From positions 24,552,001 to 24,616,000 of the forward strand of contig JBITNC010000001.1 of the NCBI GenBank assembly GCA_050084985.1: a stretch of DNA of 64,000 nucleotides, written 5' to 3'. This DNA comes from Nageia nagi. Taxonomy: Eukaryota; Pinophyta. How positions within the stretch are numbered: position 1 is the stretch's first letter; each line of letters opens with the position of its first letter. Of this stretch, positions 35,380-46,879 are shown piece by piece. The position numbers and the translations under genes are program-made. Under the pieces are notes generated by a model that was not told the origin of the DNA, did no database searches, and was given only the letters and a program-made list of their open reading frames with translations.

Positions 35380-36900
35380 GTTCAATCATCATGTAGTAGT
35401 GCTTGTGCAAGATAGTCGGATATGACTTGACCTTTGATAGATTTTTGACTTATGAATTGTTGATCAAATTCAATCAAATGCATAATCCATTTATATGTCC
35501 TTGTATTTTGGTAAGTTTTGCTCATCATATATTTCAATGGATCTTCTTTGGAAATTACATAAGTGGTATGATTTGGCATGTAATGTCTAATCTTCTTTGT
35601 TGCAAAGACCACTACCAAACATAAATTTTCCATATACACATACTTAATTTCATAATCAAATAAAATTAAACTAAGATAGTATATAGCTTGCTTTTTATTA
35701 TTTTTCATTCTTTTGAGCAAGTATAGTTCCTAGAGCAAATTCTCTAGTTGACATGTAAAGTAGGAATGGTTCCCCTTCCTTAGGTGGGACTAAAATAGGA
35801 GATGATAAAAGGTAACATTTTATTTTATCAAATGCTTATTTTTGTTCATTTTCCTAGTGAAATGTAATTCCCTTTTTTAATAATTTTTTGAAGGGTTTGC
35901 ATTTATTTGATAATTTCGATATGAAGCATCTTATAGGTTGCAACTTACCTTCTATAATTTGTAATTATTTTATATTTAAAGGGGGAGGCATATTCACTAT
36001 CGATTGTATCTTATTATGGTATACTTCAATTCCTTGCCTAGAAATAATAAAACCTAAAATTTTCTTAAAGTGATCCCAAAAACACATTTTTTAGGATTTG
36101 GTCAAATGTTATGTTCTAGCAACCTATCAAATATATTTATAAGTACCTTTGGATGATCTTCTCTGGTTCTAGATTTAGCTAATATGTCGTTTATGTAATC
36201 TTCCATAATATCATGCATATAATTGTGAAAAATATATGTCATTGCCTATTGGTAAGTAGCTCATGCATTCTTTATTCCGAAGGGCATTACTTTACAACAA
36301 AATGTTCCCTAAGGTATTATGAAGGTTATTATATGTTGATATTTAGGTAATGCTCTTTTTTAGTTATACCTTGAGAATCCATCTATAATGGATAACATTT
36401 CATGTATAGTGGTATAATCAACCAAATTATCTATGTTTAGTAATGGAAAATCATCCTTAGTTCAAGCCTTGTTTAAATCTTTAAAATCCATGCATATGCA
36501 AATTTTTCCATTGAGCTTTTTAACTAGTACCGTATTGGAGATCTAATCAGAATAGTTAATGGGGTGTATGAATTTTTCTTCTAAGAGTTTTTGTAATTCT
36601 TATTTCACCATCAAGGCTATTGTAGGATGCATTTTATGTAATTTATGTTTAACAATATTAGCATTCTCTTTAATACCTATATTATGCACTACCAAGTTTG
36701 GATCAAATCCTGATATATTAGCATATGACCATGCAAATATCTTTTATTTTTCTTTAAGTATAGATACAAATTCTTCTCTTTCATCTTTGGTTAGTGATTT
36801 TCCTAACTGAATAATCTTTGGATTATTAGGATCATCACTTAAACATACATCGATGGTTTCTTCAATTAACATATGGGACCCCTCTTCCAATTAATTGGGT
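35380..36900 (-). pseudogene. Element A reverse transcriptase and first RNase H
   Basis: Minus strand. From the right: FAWSYANISGFDPNLVVHNI (about 36,745-36,690), HKMHPTIALMVK, LLEEKFIHPINYSD (about 36,590-36,545), ICICMDFKDLNKA (about 36,510-36,470), DDFPLLNIDNLVDYT, IIDGFSRYN, VMPFGIKNA (about 36,290-36,265), and the active-site box YIND at 36,186-36,197. YVDD or FVDD is normal, so one catalytic Asp is Asn (AAC for GAC). RNase H follows: QAIYYLSLILFDYEIKYVYM, CLVVVFATKKIRHYMPNHTT, DPLKYMMSK, LIEFDQQF and KGQVISDYLAQ, ending at 35,382. Block order and wording fit Tat elements. At least five stops are present. Confidence 0.85.
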
Positions 36901-38171
36901 ATTGGAATCCAATTGTTATGAGTTAAGTTGTATTCTTCAACTTAACCTAAATCTTGGTCTTCCAAGGTTGTATTTATGGTGAATTTAGAGGTTTTAAGTA
37001 TATTATTTATATCTTTGAATTCTTGTATTGTGGGTTGTTTGGAAAGGATTGTAAATTCCGTAGTATTTTCATCTACCATGAAGTATGATAAAGAACTTAA
37101 ACTTACTAGACTTAATATTTCGAACTCATCACTCCCATATTAGTCAATATATATTTTTTTGAACTCGAATCAAATATTTCTTTGATCTCAACCATGTTAA
37201 TTAATACAATATTAGAGAATAAATTTTCCAAATATAAAATGTTAGATTATGAATTATCTTGGTTTGATAGCCCTTCAAAGTTTTCACATGATTTTTCATA
37301 TTCAAGTTGTTTTGGTTCAAACTCAACTATTTCATAATGAGATTATTTTTTATTCTTACTTTTGTAATCCAATCCTTTTTTATTAGTTGGTAATTGGTAA
37401 TAAATATCGATTGTATATCAATGTCCTTATTCATATCGACCTAAACCTTTTCCCTTACATTGACATTTATTGAATTATATTTGGACAAACAATCTCACAT
37501 AAGGTGATAAATATTCTAGTGAATTACAAAAAACACCTTTGTGTGGTTTAAGTAGAGAAATGAGAGGTGGTTCTATAGAACTTGAATAGCTGAATAAATT
37601 TTGATTAAGAGCTTTTCCTAATGGTACCAATTGCCCCACTATACTAAGAGATTCTTTAGGTTTTCCCATATCTAAGGTAGAGGGAATATTAAAGATGATA
37701 TTATCAATTCCAAATTCTCCTATACCACAATACAAGAATTTTATTATTATTGGGTAGATGTTTGATGAATTAGGATCTTCTTGACAGTCATCACTTTTTG
37801 ATGATGTATTCATGAGAGATGGAAGTTTTGATGAGGAAGCTTTGCTTAATTTATCTAACTTACATGCTCTTTTTTCCCAAGTATGTCTTTCTTGTGGTGT
37901 AGGTTCTATTTTTGGTTGTGAACCATCATCAATATTTTATTGAATTTTGAATTATTCTTGGTTGATAACATGTTTTTCTTTTAATGTGTTTAAAAATCTA
38001 AAACTATTCTTACCCACATCAATAGTGAATGGTCCTTCTATTGGTATTGGTGTTGTAAAATAATGAGTAGATGATAGAGCTACCTCTTTAGGTGAGTGAG
38101 CACTATTACAATGTGAATATGAGTTTTCATCTCTAGGCACATAATGTACTACACCCTTGTGAATATATTCT
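36901..38171 (-). pseudogene. Element A region between protease and RT, left of the insertion
   Basis: Minus-strand coding relic. Directly beside element B it reads EYIHKGVVHYVPRDENSYSHCN (shown here as the pieces EYIHKGVVHYVPRD and ENSYSHCN), which continues the protease end found at 51,364-51,470 on the other side of B. A 112-codon open piece lies at 37,813-37,475 (GEFGIDNIIFNIPS, SIVGQLVPLG, LISLLKPHKG). This is the variable linker between protease and RT in large Gypsy elements. No catalytic motifs of its own. Confidence 0.6.
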
Positions 38172-39178
38172 TGTAAGCATCCAAAACCATGCATTTGATC
38201 CTATTGGATACCACTCTATAATATCTAAAATATTGCTTGAATTTGATGTGCTGGATGGATGTATGATAGTTTAAACCTACAAGAAAATAAGTGTTAGTAG
38301 GGATCTCTACACCTTGGTCCCTTAAGACCCCAAAGTGTATGTAAGAGAGGTGTTAAACCTCCTTGATGGATTGTAGATCCCTCATACCATAATCAAATGA
38401 ATGAAAAAGCATGGAGATACCTAATATTCAATGTGATATGCCTATGCAAGATTAAAATAATGATCAAGTAGTAAAAACAAACTAAACTACCATGATTATA
38501 GCCTAACAAATATACTACATATCACACAAATTTAGGAAAATACTTATTTACAGAAGGATACAATGCTTTGCTCATTAGTGCTCCTCCAAGATTACTTCAA
38601 ACCTATAAACAAAGATCAAAACTTATCCATGGGTGTATGCTTGCTTGTTAATATTCTAGGGTTTGATCTCCAAGTGCCTTGGTGTGTGGATGCTTGGCTG
38701 GGCACTTCACTAGTTCAAAATTGCTATGGCTAAAGGAGGCTCAGAGCTTGCTAAACTAGGAGATTCATGTTGGCTAGAGTTCCAACTTGCCAAGGGAGGG
38801 ATACTTGCTTGGTTGGTGGATGTTGGATGCAAGTTGAGGACCCCCAAGTCAAAGGTGGTTGACCAATCTATTGAGTACATTTAGTGTACCACTTCCATTT
38901 GGGTACATATAAGGAGTAGGATTTTTTATGATTTTTAAAGTTTACTTTTATATAGGGCTAACTGATGGTTTGATTATGGTCTTACCCTAACCGATCAACC
39001 AACTGATTGATCCCTTAACTGATGGTCTGACTAGTTGATTCCCTTAACCAGTGGGCCAACTAGTTTCAAGGGTGGCAAAACTAGTAACAACACTTAAGTT
39101 ACCAAAAATGACTGGATGAATGATGAAAGACAACAAGATATTATAAATAACATAAAATGCAATTTTTAGGTGCTTACA
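38172..39178 (-). repeat. Element B 3' LTR (left copy), 1,007 bp
   Basis: Aligns with 50,404-51,363 throughout: agtagggatctctac, cccttaagaccccaaagtgt, cttgtccatgggtgtatgcttgcttgtt-like stretch, and taccaaaaatga near the end. Confidence 0.9.
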
Positions 39179-39195
39179 GATGCCTCCTTTTGGAG
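39179..39195 (-). other. Element B polypurine tract
   Basis: Minus strand reads CCAAAAGGAGGCATC immediately before the LTR start TGTAAGCACC. Confidence 0.75.
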
Positions 39196-39519
39196 TGAGT
39201 TTTGAAAAGCATTGCAAAGCAAGACTCAACTTAAAAGCTAACAAGATGAATGAAGATGAACTGACAAAATGATAAAAGATCACATGATAAGATGGTGAGA
39301 TGAAGACATTGACATGATGAGACGATAATTATCAATAACTACTAATGTATTATTGACATTCAAGGTGATGTGGAAGTTTACAAACCTACCATATGCTAAG
39401 GGAAAAATGCTAGATGCTGCTAAAGACATGGTCAATGCAAAGATTACCAAACTAAATGATTATGCTAAAATGCTTAGGACTCAAGGCAAGTCATGCCTAA
39501 AAACATGATTGTGCTACCA

Positions 39520-40460
39520 AAAGAAAATTTTACCCCATGTTTAATGGAAAGAAAAGCAAAAAAAATAGTAACAATGACCTTATTGAGATAGAATGATGAT
39601 GATGATGATCTTGCCCTATGTTGAATAGAAAGTAAGATATGCTAAGGATAACTTTGTCCCATGTTGAATGCAAAGCAAAGATGATGATAAATGATCAAAG
39701 TGCAATGATAAAACAAGCTGATATGATGGGACTAACCATAAAATGAATTTTTTAGGATGAGATCTAGTTTTAGCACATGACAGGTCATATAAGATCATCC
39801 TATTGAACATCATGATAGAAAAAATGTAAAACATGATACATGATGCATGAAAAATTATTTTGCTTTTCCCTAGTAGTTGAAGGTTGACTATGATACAAAT
39901 AGAATGAGAGCTACTTTCAATGCATGATAGGATATATACGATCATCTTGAATGAAGTGTCATGGTGGAATAATCACACCATAATAATGTATGATGCATGA
40001 TTATGCTTTTTCCTAGCAATTGAAGGGAAATTATGATATAGTTAGGATGAGAGCTATTTTTAGTGCATGATAGGTTGTATAAGATCATCCCAAGCATAGC
40101 ATCATGATGGAATAATAACCATAACAATATATGATAAATTATTATAATTTGCCCCACTAGTTTAAGGGTGATAATTACCAGTTGGAATAAGAGCTGGTTT
40201 CGATGCATGACATGTCATATAAGATCATCTTGAACACCATGATAATCCAATGAAGTCTAGTTTTGATGCATTATAGGTCATGTAAGACTGAATTGGACCT
40301 CATGATCAAGACCTAATGATTAGGGTGGGACAAATTTGATAAGTGCATTAATCTAATTTACCTATTCTAATCTAAATGCAAAAAGGGAAATGATCTCTGC
40401 TTTGCCCTAGTAGTTAAAGGGTAACTAACTTCTGCTTTATCTCAATAGTTAATGGGAATG
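39520..40460. repeat. Element B repeat field 1, period about 140-147 bp
   Basis: The phrase 'gag(a/c)t(a/c)gttttagtgcatga...ggtcatataagatcatc' starts at about 39,761, 39,908, 40,051 and 40,191, with a shortened copy at about 40,254. Between copies lies 'tttgccctagtagttgaaggg' or a variant (about 39,868, 40,010, 40,150, 40,410, 40,437). Three copies of tttgccccatgttgaatggaaag-like text precede the field (39,530, 39,611, 39,655). Units are well diverged, so the array is old. Confidence 0.7.
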
Positions 40461-43400
40461 TTAAGAAAACATCTTTAAACCATTAATAAATTATCAATTT
40501 AATTACCAAGATACAATAAGCTCAAATACAAATGAGACAAATACAAAAGAATGTGATGGTGGGAGATGAGTGATTATTGTCCTACCCCGCAGTCTCCATC
40601 ACTGGATGATTGCAAAAGGAGGAGTAGGCTCTAGTATCAATTCCCATGATGATATGATATGCAAGATAGATAATGATAAGAAGAAAATGATAAATGACCA
40701 TGGTGGGGAACAATTCACTGAAAGATGAAGGTCATAATCATGGTTTGGATTGATTACAATTGAATGATGAAGACTATGACCACAAGCAAGACTGAAATAG
40801 TCACATGACAAAGACAAAAATCATAGATGGGATAAAATACCAAAGGAAAGAGACTACTTATGGATGGAAAAAAATGATAAGATAATAAAGATTTTGATTG
40901 TAGGTGAGATAAAGATAACTATGGTTAAGACTAGCTAATGGGAAATAACTTAAGACTTTTTCAAATGATGAGAAACATTTTAAGACTTGACAAGATGATC
41001 AGATGATGGCAAGATGACTAGAGGATGGATCAGTTAAATTTAAATTCAAAAAGTCAACTAATCCGCTAACTAATAGACTAGTTAGGGACAAGATAATGAT
41101 ATACTAAAATATGATATTAGTTTGCAAGAAATTGGCTAAGATTGAAATGTTATCGATCACATGAATGCGATTGAATTAATATGATGAATTGATAAGGTTA
41201 TTACTAATGATGAAAAAGGGTCACATTCCTCACAGGAGATAAGAGAAAGATACTCAAGACAATATAAAACATAATCGATGACCAGATGGGATGAAGATAA
41301 ATGATAAAAAAACAAAATAGATTGAGCAACATGGTGTGATAAAAAATAGAACAAACATGAAAATAAAACAACCACATGATAAAACATAGATAAATGATTA
41401 CTGAATAAAATGATCATATATAATGATAAAATATAATCACATTAAGATAAGAATGAAAGGAAGAAAATACATTCATTAACATTGATTAAAGGGTCCATCA
41501 ACATGCTCAAGTAGATAGCCAAAATATGAAGGAAAAATATAAATAGACAAAAATGCCAACAGTGACCAAGATGATAATTCCATTGACAAGCTCAAGTAGA
41601 TAGCCAGATAAAAGATTAAAATAGAGACTATGCTAAAGATTATGTTGAAGCACCCATGGTGGGATTGGGAGAGCTAGAGTCTAAACTCTTAGGCTCAAAG
41701 TCTAGTGAGCTCATTTGGTCGATAAGCAAACTTGATTGATTGAAGAGGGTTGCACATGTGGTTAGAGAAAAGTGGCACATGATGTCAAAATATGGGTAAA
41801 ATAACCATTGGTTTCCCTTGTAGATTAGATGAGTGTGGAAACCAAATTCCAATGAAGGTCACATCATTAGAGTGTAAACATGATTGTATATAGGTGATAG
41901 TGCTCCTCAGGATGAAGTGCTGAAGGACCTACAAATTGCAAGAAATGAAAGATAATCTAATTCCATGGATAGTACAGTATTATCTTCCAAGTCCAACAAC
42001 ATCAAAAGAGAAAGGCTAAGATAATGTGTAGATGTTTGACATTATCTAGCTGATGAATGAAGAGGACAACATAATCGTAGGGGATATGGGGAGTCTAGAT
42101 GCTCATAATGCGATGATGAAGGGTGGTATGCAATGCAAGATAGGCATGTTAAATGATGTGGGCATAAATTCAATGGTGAAGAGCATCCTAAGGAAGGTTA
42201 GGATGAAGATTGTGGAAGAGGACTTGATCCATGATTATGATCGAGAAGGATGGTAGAGAATGTTAGGACTTGATTAAAATTCTCTAATAGGCTAAAAATG
42301 ATGACATACAATGAGATGAGAGGAGAACATATAAGACCACAAAGCAATTTGGATCATTGATCGTTAATGAAAATGAATAAAGAAGATTAAATAATAGTGA
42401 CACAAAATACAGATAGGACTATACACTTGATAGTTTGACTGAACGGTCAAGGAAAATAAAAATGCAATCATAACAAAAGGATGATATGAAATAAGAAATG
42501 ATGATTTTTTATTAAAAATAAAGATTGATTCCCATCAATAAGCCTATATGGATAGCAAATACAAAAAGAAATATTTCCATTGAAAATCCTAATGGGTATC
42601 CATGATGATGCATCTGGCGCATAGTCAAGTGACTAATCATCTAAATCACATGAGCTAGAGTCATCCAAAGAAGATTTGGAATCCAAGGGGTCCATATCAA
42701 GAAGAAATTGATGTGATAATGGTGAGAAGTGATACAAGAAGGAGAAGTGATGACACAAAATTCGATCTCTACCATGATGGATCATGTGGAAGGAATATGA
42801 GGATGACCATTGAAGTCAATGCATATGTATTGCTTAGGCAACAGTGATTAGATCGAAATACTCTCATGAATGTAGATATGATAGATTGACATAACACAAA
42901 AACTACAACAATAAGGGATTAAATGGGGTGTATACCATCACACACCACATCCAATTAGGATGACTTATAAGCAAAAGAAATAGAAAAACATGTTCAACAT
43001 GTTCGAGATGATGGACCATGCAAATCCCATACCAATTTTTGAACTACTCAAGAGTGAAGGTAAATCGCTATCATGATAGGTACTCGACAATAGATGCATC
43101 CTAAAGGGTCAAGGCTATGTAGCTTCGATGATACCCAAGGACATCTTGAAGCTCACTTAGGAGGGTGAGGAAGTGAAATAAATCCATGACAAGATGAAGA
43201 AGAATGAAAATAGAATGCAAGAGAAGAAAGGGATGAATGAGAATAAGCCATGAGAAACAAAAGGGATCACATGTGATTATATGCACTTAGAAAGGTGTGG
43301 AGTGGTCAAGGCAATAATGATGGCAACAATGGTAAATGGAGAAAAAGAATGGTCGAGATGAGATATTTGCAAAAGTAAAAATCTTGTACTAACACATGGG

Positions 43401-43500
43401 GTTGAATGATAATGATTTGAATGGTCAAATGAAATAATGGAGGAAACAATGATACAAATGGTATGCACATAGTGAATAGATAGGAATGTAATGATGATGA
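40461..43500. other. Element B interior, degenerate ATGA/GATA-rich DNA
   Basis: Strand-biased low-complexity DNA (gatgata, aaatgata words on the plus strand) with isolated motif repeats such as catgctcaagtagatagcca (about 41,500 and 41,587) and a variant near 42,535. The long minus-strand frames are a by-product of this composition. No pol motifs found. Confidence 0.45.
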
Positions 43501-43703
43501 TATTAATGGAGATGCATAAAAGTTAAGTGAATGGATAGGACATAATGATAGATATATGCATAGTAGTTATGTGAATTATCGAGATGAAATGGTCAATATA
43601 TGGAATGATAAAAAGATGCATAGAGACACTATGTGACCCTTCATGGTTATCATGACTATTAAATAGGATACAAAACATGAGAGGAATGCAAAGGAAAAAT
43701 TGA

Positions 43704-44330
43704 TTGATCATGGATCCAATGGATCCATTATGGAACCAAATCCATAGAGGAATATGCAATGTTAGAGGGTTCACAAGTAGTGAAGGTGAAAAAGAAAAGG
43801 TTGTATGCATAGGAGATACTCCTATGAATGTGGGAAAAGAGATGCAAGGATGGGTGGAAGTAGAGAATATTTACTTACACCAAGAATTGGTCGCAACCAA
43901 GAGAGAAGCAAAGATAATGATGCACAAATGCAATATGCTACATAGAGAGAACATTATGTGCATGCAGTATTGGATGAGGCTCATGGATAAACAAGACAAG
44001 ATGACTATAGAGAAGGAGGTGGTAGATAAGCAAGCTAAAGAGATGGAAAAGAAGATGAAGCATAACTTCTGCAACACCTAGTGTGATATGCATCAAAACA
44101 AGGAATGATGGAAGAGGAGAGCTAGTGTATATGAGAATGTCCTCTTCCACAATAAGATCCGCATTCCAAGGGCAAAGTTGGATGTTTTGGAAGTGGATGA
44201 GATAATTGTGGATTCTACAAAGGAGAACCCATATTTAAACTAGACTCAAGATAAAGAACTTGCACAAAACATAACTAAGAGGGTACAAGACCAAGCACAG
44301 ACTAGATATGACACTTGTTAGGATAAAATA
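43704..44330 (+). pseudogene. Coiled-coil-like ORF on the strand opposite to element B gag
   Basis: Plus-strand frame open for 125 codons (43,704-44,081), continuing with few stops to about 44,330. Pieces include IHRGICNVRGFTSSEGEKEK, CIGDTPMNVGKEMQGWVEVE, NIYLHQELVATKREAKIMMH, MDKQDKMTIEKEVVDKQAKE and, after a stop, RRASVYENVLFHNKIRIP and VDEIIVDSTKENPYLN. The Lys/Glu/Leu pattern suggests a coiled coil. No known domain. The plus strand here is rich in ATGA words, which inflates Met, Asp, Glu and Lys, so part of the openness may be compositional. Some plant Ty3/Gypsy elements do carry antisense extra ORFs. Confidence 0.35.
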
Positions 44331-44479
44331 AGTGATAAAATAAATGATGAATATGGATGAATGTAAAAAATTCACCATCATACAATGTAAAATAAGGAAA
44401 ATTAATTGAAAGATATTTTGTTATATACATGATTCTATTTTTATTATTTATTTTATTTTTTTATGTTTTAAAACAAAAT

Positions 44480-45000
44480 GAAATAAAACATGATGCTTAA
44501 CGACATGATGAAGATAAGATAATTTTTATTTTGCCCTAGTAGATGAAGGGAAAGTGACCATAGGTATGTAGACCTATCGAGCATATAGCCAATGCTCATA
44601 TAAAGAGACAAATGATAAACATGAAAAATGAAAAAAATGATGAATGATAAAAATGAAAAATGAAAAATAATAAATGATAGCAATAAAAAATGAAAAAAAA
44701 TGACAAATAAAAAATGAAAAAAAATGACAAATGATAGCAATGATGAACGATAAAATGATAAATGATAAATAAAAATGACTTCTACTTTGCTCTAGTAGAT
44801 GAAGGGAAAATGACTATAAGCATGTAGACCTACCAAGCATATAGCTGATGCTTGCATAAAAATGATAAATGACACATGATCTTTGCTTTTCCACAATAGT
44901 TAAAGTGTAAATGATCAAGCATATACGTTGCATGCAAGCATACAATGCTTGTACAAAAATGATAAAGTTAAACAAAATAGGAAGACATGATAGATGACAG
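44480..45000. repeat. Element B repeat field 2 (CCCTAGTAG-type motif and AAATGA satellite)
   Basis: Copies of tttgccctagtagatgaaggg at about 44,532, 44,786 and (diverged) 44,886. The first two are followed by 'accatag(g)catgtagaccta' and 'caagcatatagcc' phrases. Between them, 44,600-44,765 is almost entirely aaaaatgaaaaatga/gataaatga repeats. Confidence 0.65.
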
Positions 45001-45340
45001 TGTGATTAGGATGCACATCACACAAAAAGATAAAATAAAGGGGATGAAAATATGACATGGCTATGTCATGAGGATGCACATCACACAATGAAAGGAAGTT
45101 GAAGGGGTCGACATAATAGCATCTCAAGGATACATGTCACATACAAGAACAATATAGGGTAGATGACATGATCAGATGATGGTGTGATGAGGACACACAT
45201 CACACAAGAGGAAAATGCTAAAGGAATGAATCTATGAGAGGATGGTGTGATAAGGACACACATCAAACAAGAGGATAAGATATAGATGAACATGATAGGA
45301 TGATAGTGTGACAAGGACACATGTCACACAAGAGGACAAA
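45001..45340. repeat. Hairpin minisatellite, six units of about 61 bp
   Basis: Core gtgtgatgaggacacacatcacac or a variant at 45,001, 45,065, 45,121, 45,181, 45,244 and 45,305. In the best units GTGTGAT pairs with ATCACAC around an 8-10 nt loop, so each unit can fold as a hairpin. A seventh, diverged copy lies near 46,460. Confidence 0.7.
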
Positions 45341-45459
45341 TGACTCAATAGGTTGGTATGAAGGATGATAAAATAAGATGCCTGATCATTTGATTGAATA
45401 AAATAGGAAATATTGATCATGATCAAATGTTTACAAGGTGTGACATAGACCAAACAAAT

Positions 45460-45570
45460 TGTTCTAATAATTGATAAATCATTCAAATGATCCTAACTGA
45501 TAAATCATTCAAATGATCCTAACTGATAAATCATCCAAACAACTAACAAATCATTTGAATGACCCTAATA
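45460..45570. repeat. Short tandem repeat, about 29-bp units
   Basis: tgataaatcattcaaatgat with cctaac linkers repeated three times exactly or nearly so, with diverged copies at both ends. Related text (caaatcatttgaatg) recurs near 50,120-50,165 in the 5' leader. Confidence 0.75.
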
Positions 45571-45829
45571 TGGTTTAAATGAAAAATAAAAATGAAAATT
45601 TATGATTGATAATCCCTTTTTAAAATATCCCACATTACTTGTGTTACATAAAAATATGCTACTCTTAAATGGGCAACATGACTCATAAAGTATATCTTAA
45701 AGGATTTTCAATCATAGGTAGTGCACTCTCTCATTGAGATAGCATGAAGCCATCATCAAGGATCCTTTAATATTTTGCAAACACTAAAAAAGAGATAAAA
45801 TAACTAAAAACAAAAGCTAATGAATCGAC

Positions 45830-46870
45830 TTGATTGACTTGTTTTTGCTTTGATTTGGTTGGTTTGATTTGATTGGGCTTTAACTAGTTTAAACTAGGAC
45901 TAATTCATGTTGATGTGGCAGGGATTTGGATTAGAATAAAGGTGAGGCCTTTGGCTTAGACTAAAGGTAGGGCATTTAGCTTAGACTTAACTTGACTTAG
46001 CTTGAGATCAGTTGGGATTAACTTGATTTGACTTGAGGTAAGACTTTGGCTTAGATTAAAGGTAGTTTTGGCACTAAGCAAGGCTAATTTGGCTTAGGTA
46101 GATTTAATCTAGGAGTGGTCAGTGTTAACATGTTTTTAATTGAGGTAGAATGTTTGGTTGAAGGTGGAAGGTAGAATTTAGTTTGAGAGTAGGGCTAACT
46201 TCCATGCATGTCTAGGACTATTCTTACTTCATCACAGACTGAAGATAATGTCCAATGACCTCAACTCAAATGAGGACTAAGGGTAGAGCAGTAAAATGAT
46301 AAGTGCAAGGTGATGATAAAGGATAAAAATGACATGATGATACAAGGACTAACATGTGATGAAATGAGATAAAAGGAAAATGAAGTAAAGTTTGACATAT
46401 AACATAGATAAGGGAAAAATAATACAAGATGATGAAGAGAAGAAAAATATGACAAGGCGATGGTGTATCAAGGATGCACAATACATAAGAAGACTATGTT
46501 AAGGGGACATTGTGATTGTAGTCTCATGGACCTACCAAGCGTATCTATAGCACACAGGCATATGACACTTGTACAAATGATAATGATAAAATGATAATGA
46601 CTTCTACTTTGCCCCTACAGTTGAAGGGAATGACCATAGGCATGTAGACCTACCAAGCATATGCATGCATACGATGCTTGCATAAATGATAATGATAATG
46701 ATAAATGAATAATATGCTTACTCAACCAAAGATAAATGATAATGATTATCAATAATAGACAAATGTTTAATTGCTCATCCAATAAAGGTGACATGAGATA
46801 TCAGAGGGCTCACCCTCATAGTAAACCTTCTTACAATGATTATGTTTTGATTATGATTTAGGTAAGTGAT
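45830..46870. repeat. Element B repeat field 3
   Basis: Imperfect repeats of tttggcttagactaaaggta (about 45,948, 45,975, 46,036), then further copies of the tttgcccctacagttgaaggg motif (about 46,610) with catgtagacctaccaagc phrases (46,635). No coding region. Confidence 0.6.
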
Positions 46871-46879
46871 TGTTGACTA

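Noticed and set aside
44468-44740. Minus-strand 90-codon frame rich in Phe and Ile, like a membrane protein
   Set aside because: It is the reverse of the AAATGA satellite; the apparent hydrophobicity is compositional.
44915-45486. Overlapping minus-strand frames with a recurring Cys-Asp/Thr-Val-His phrase
   Set aside because: The recurrence follows the 61-bp minisatellite and not a protein repeat family.
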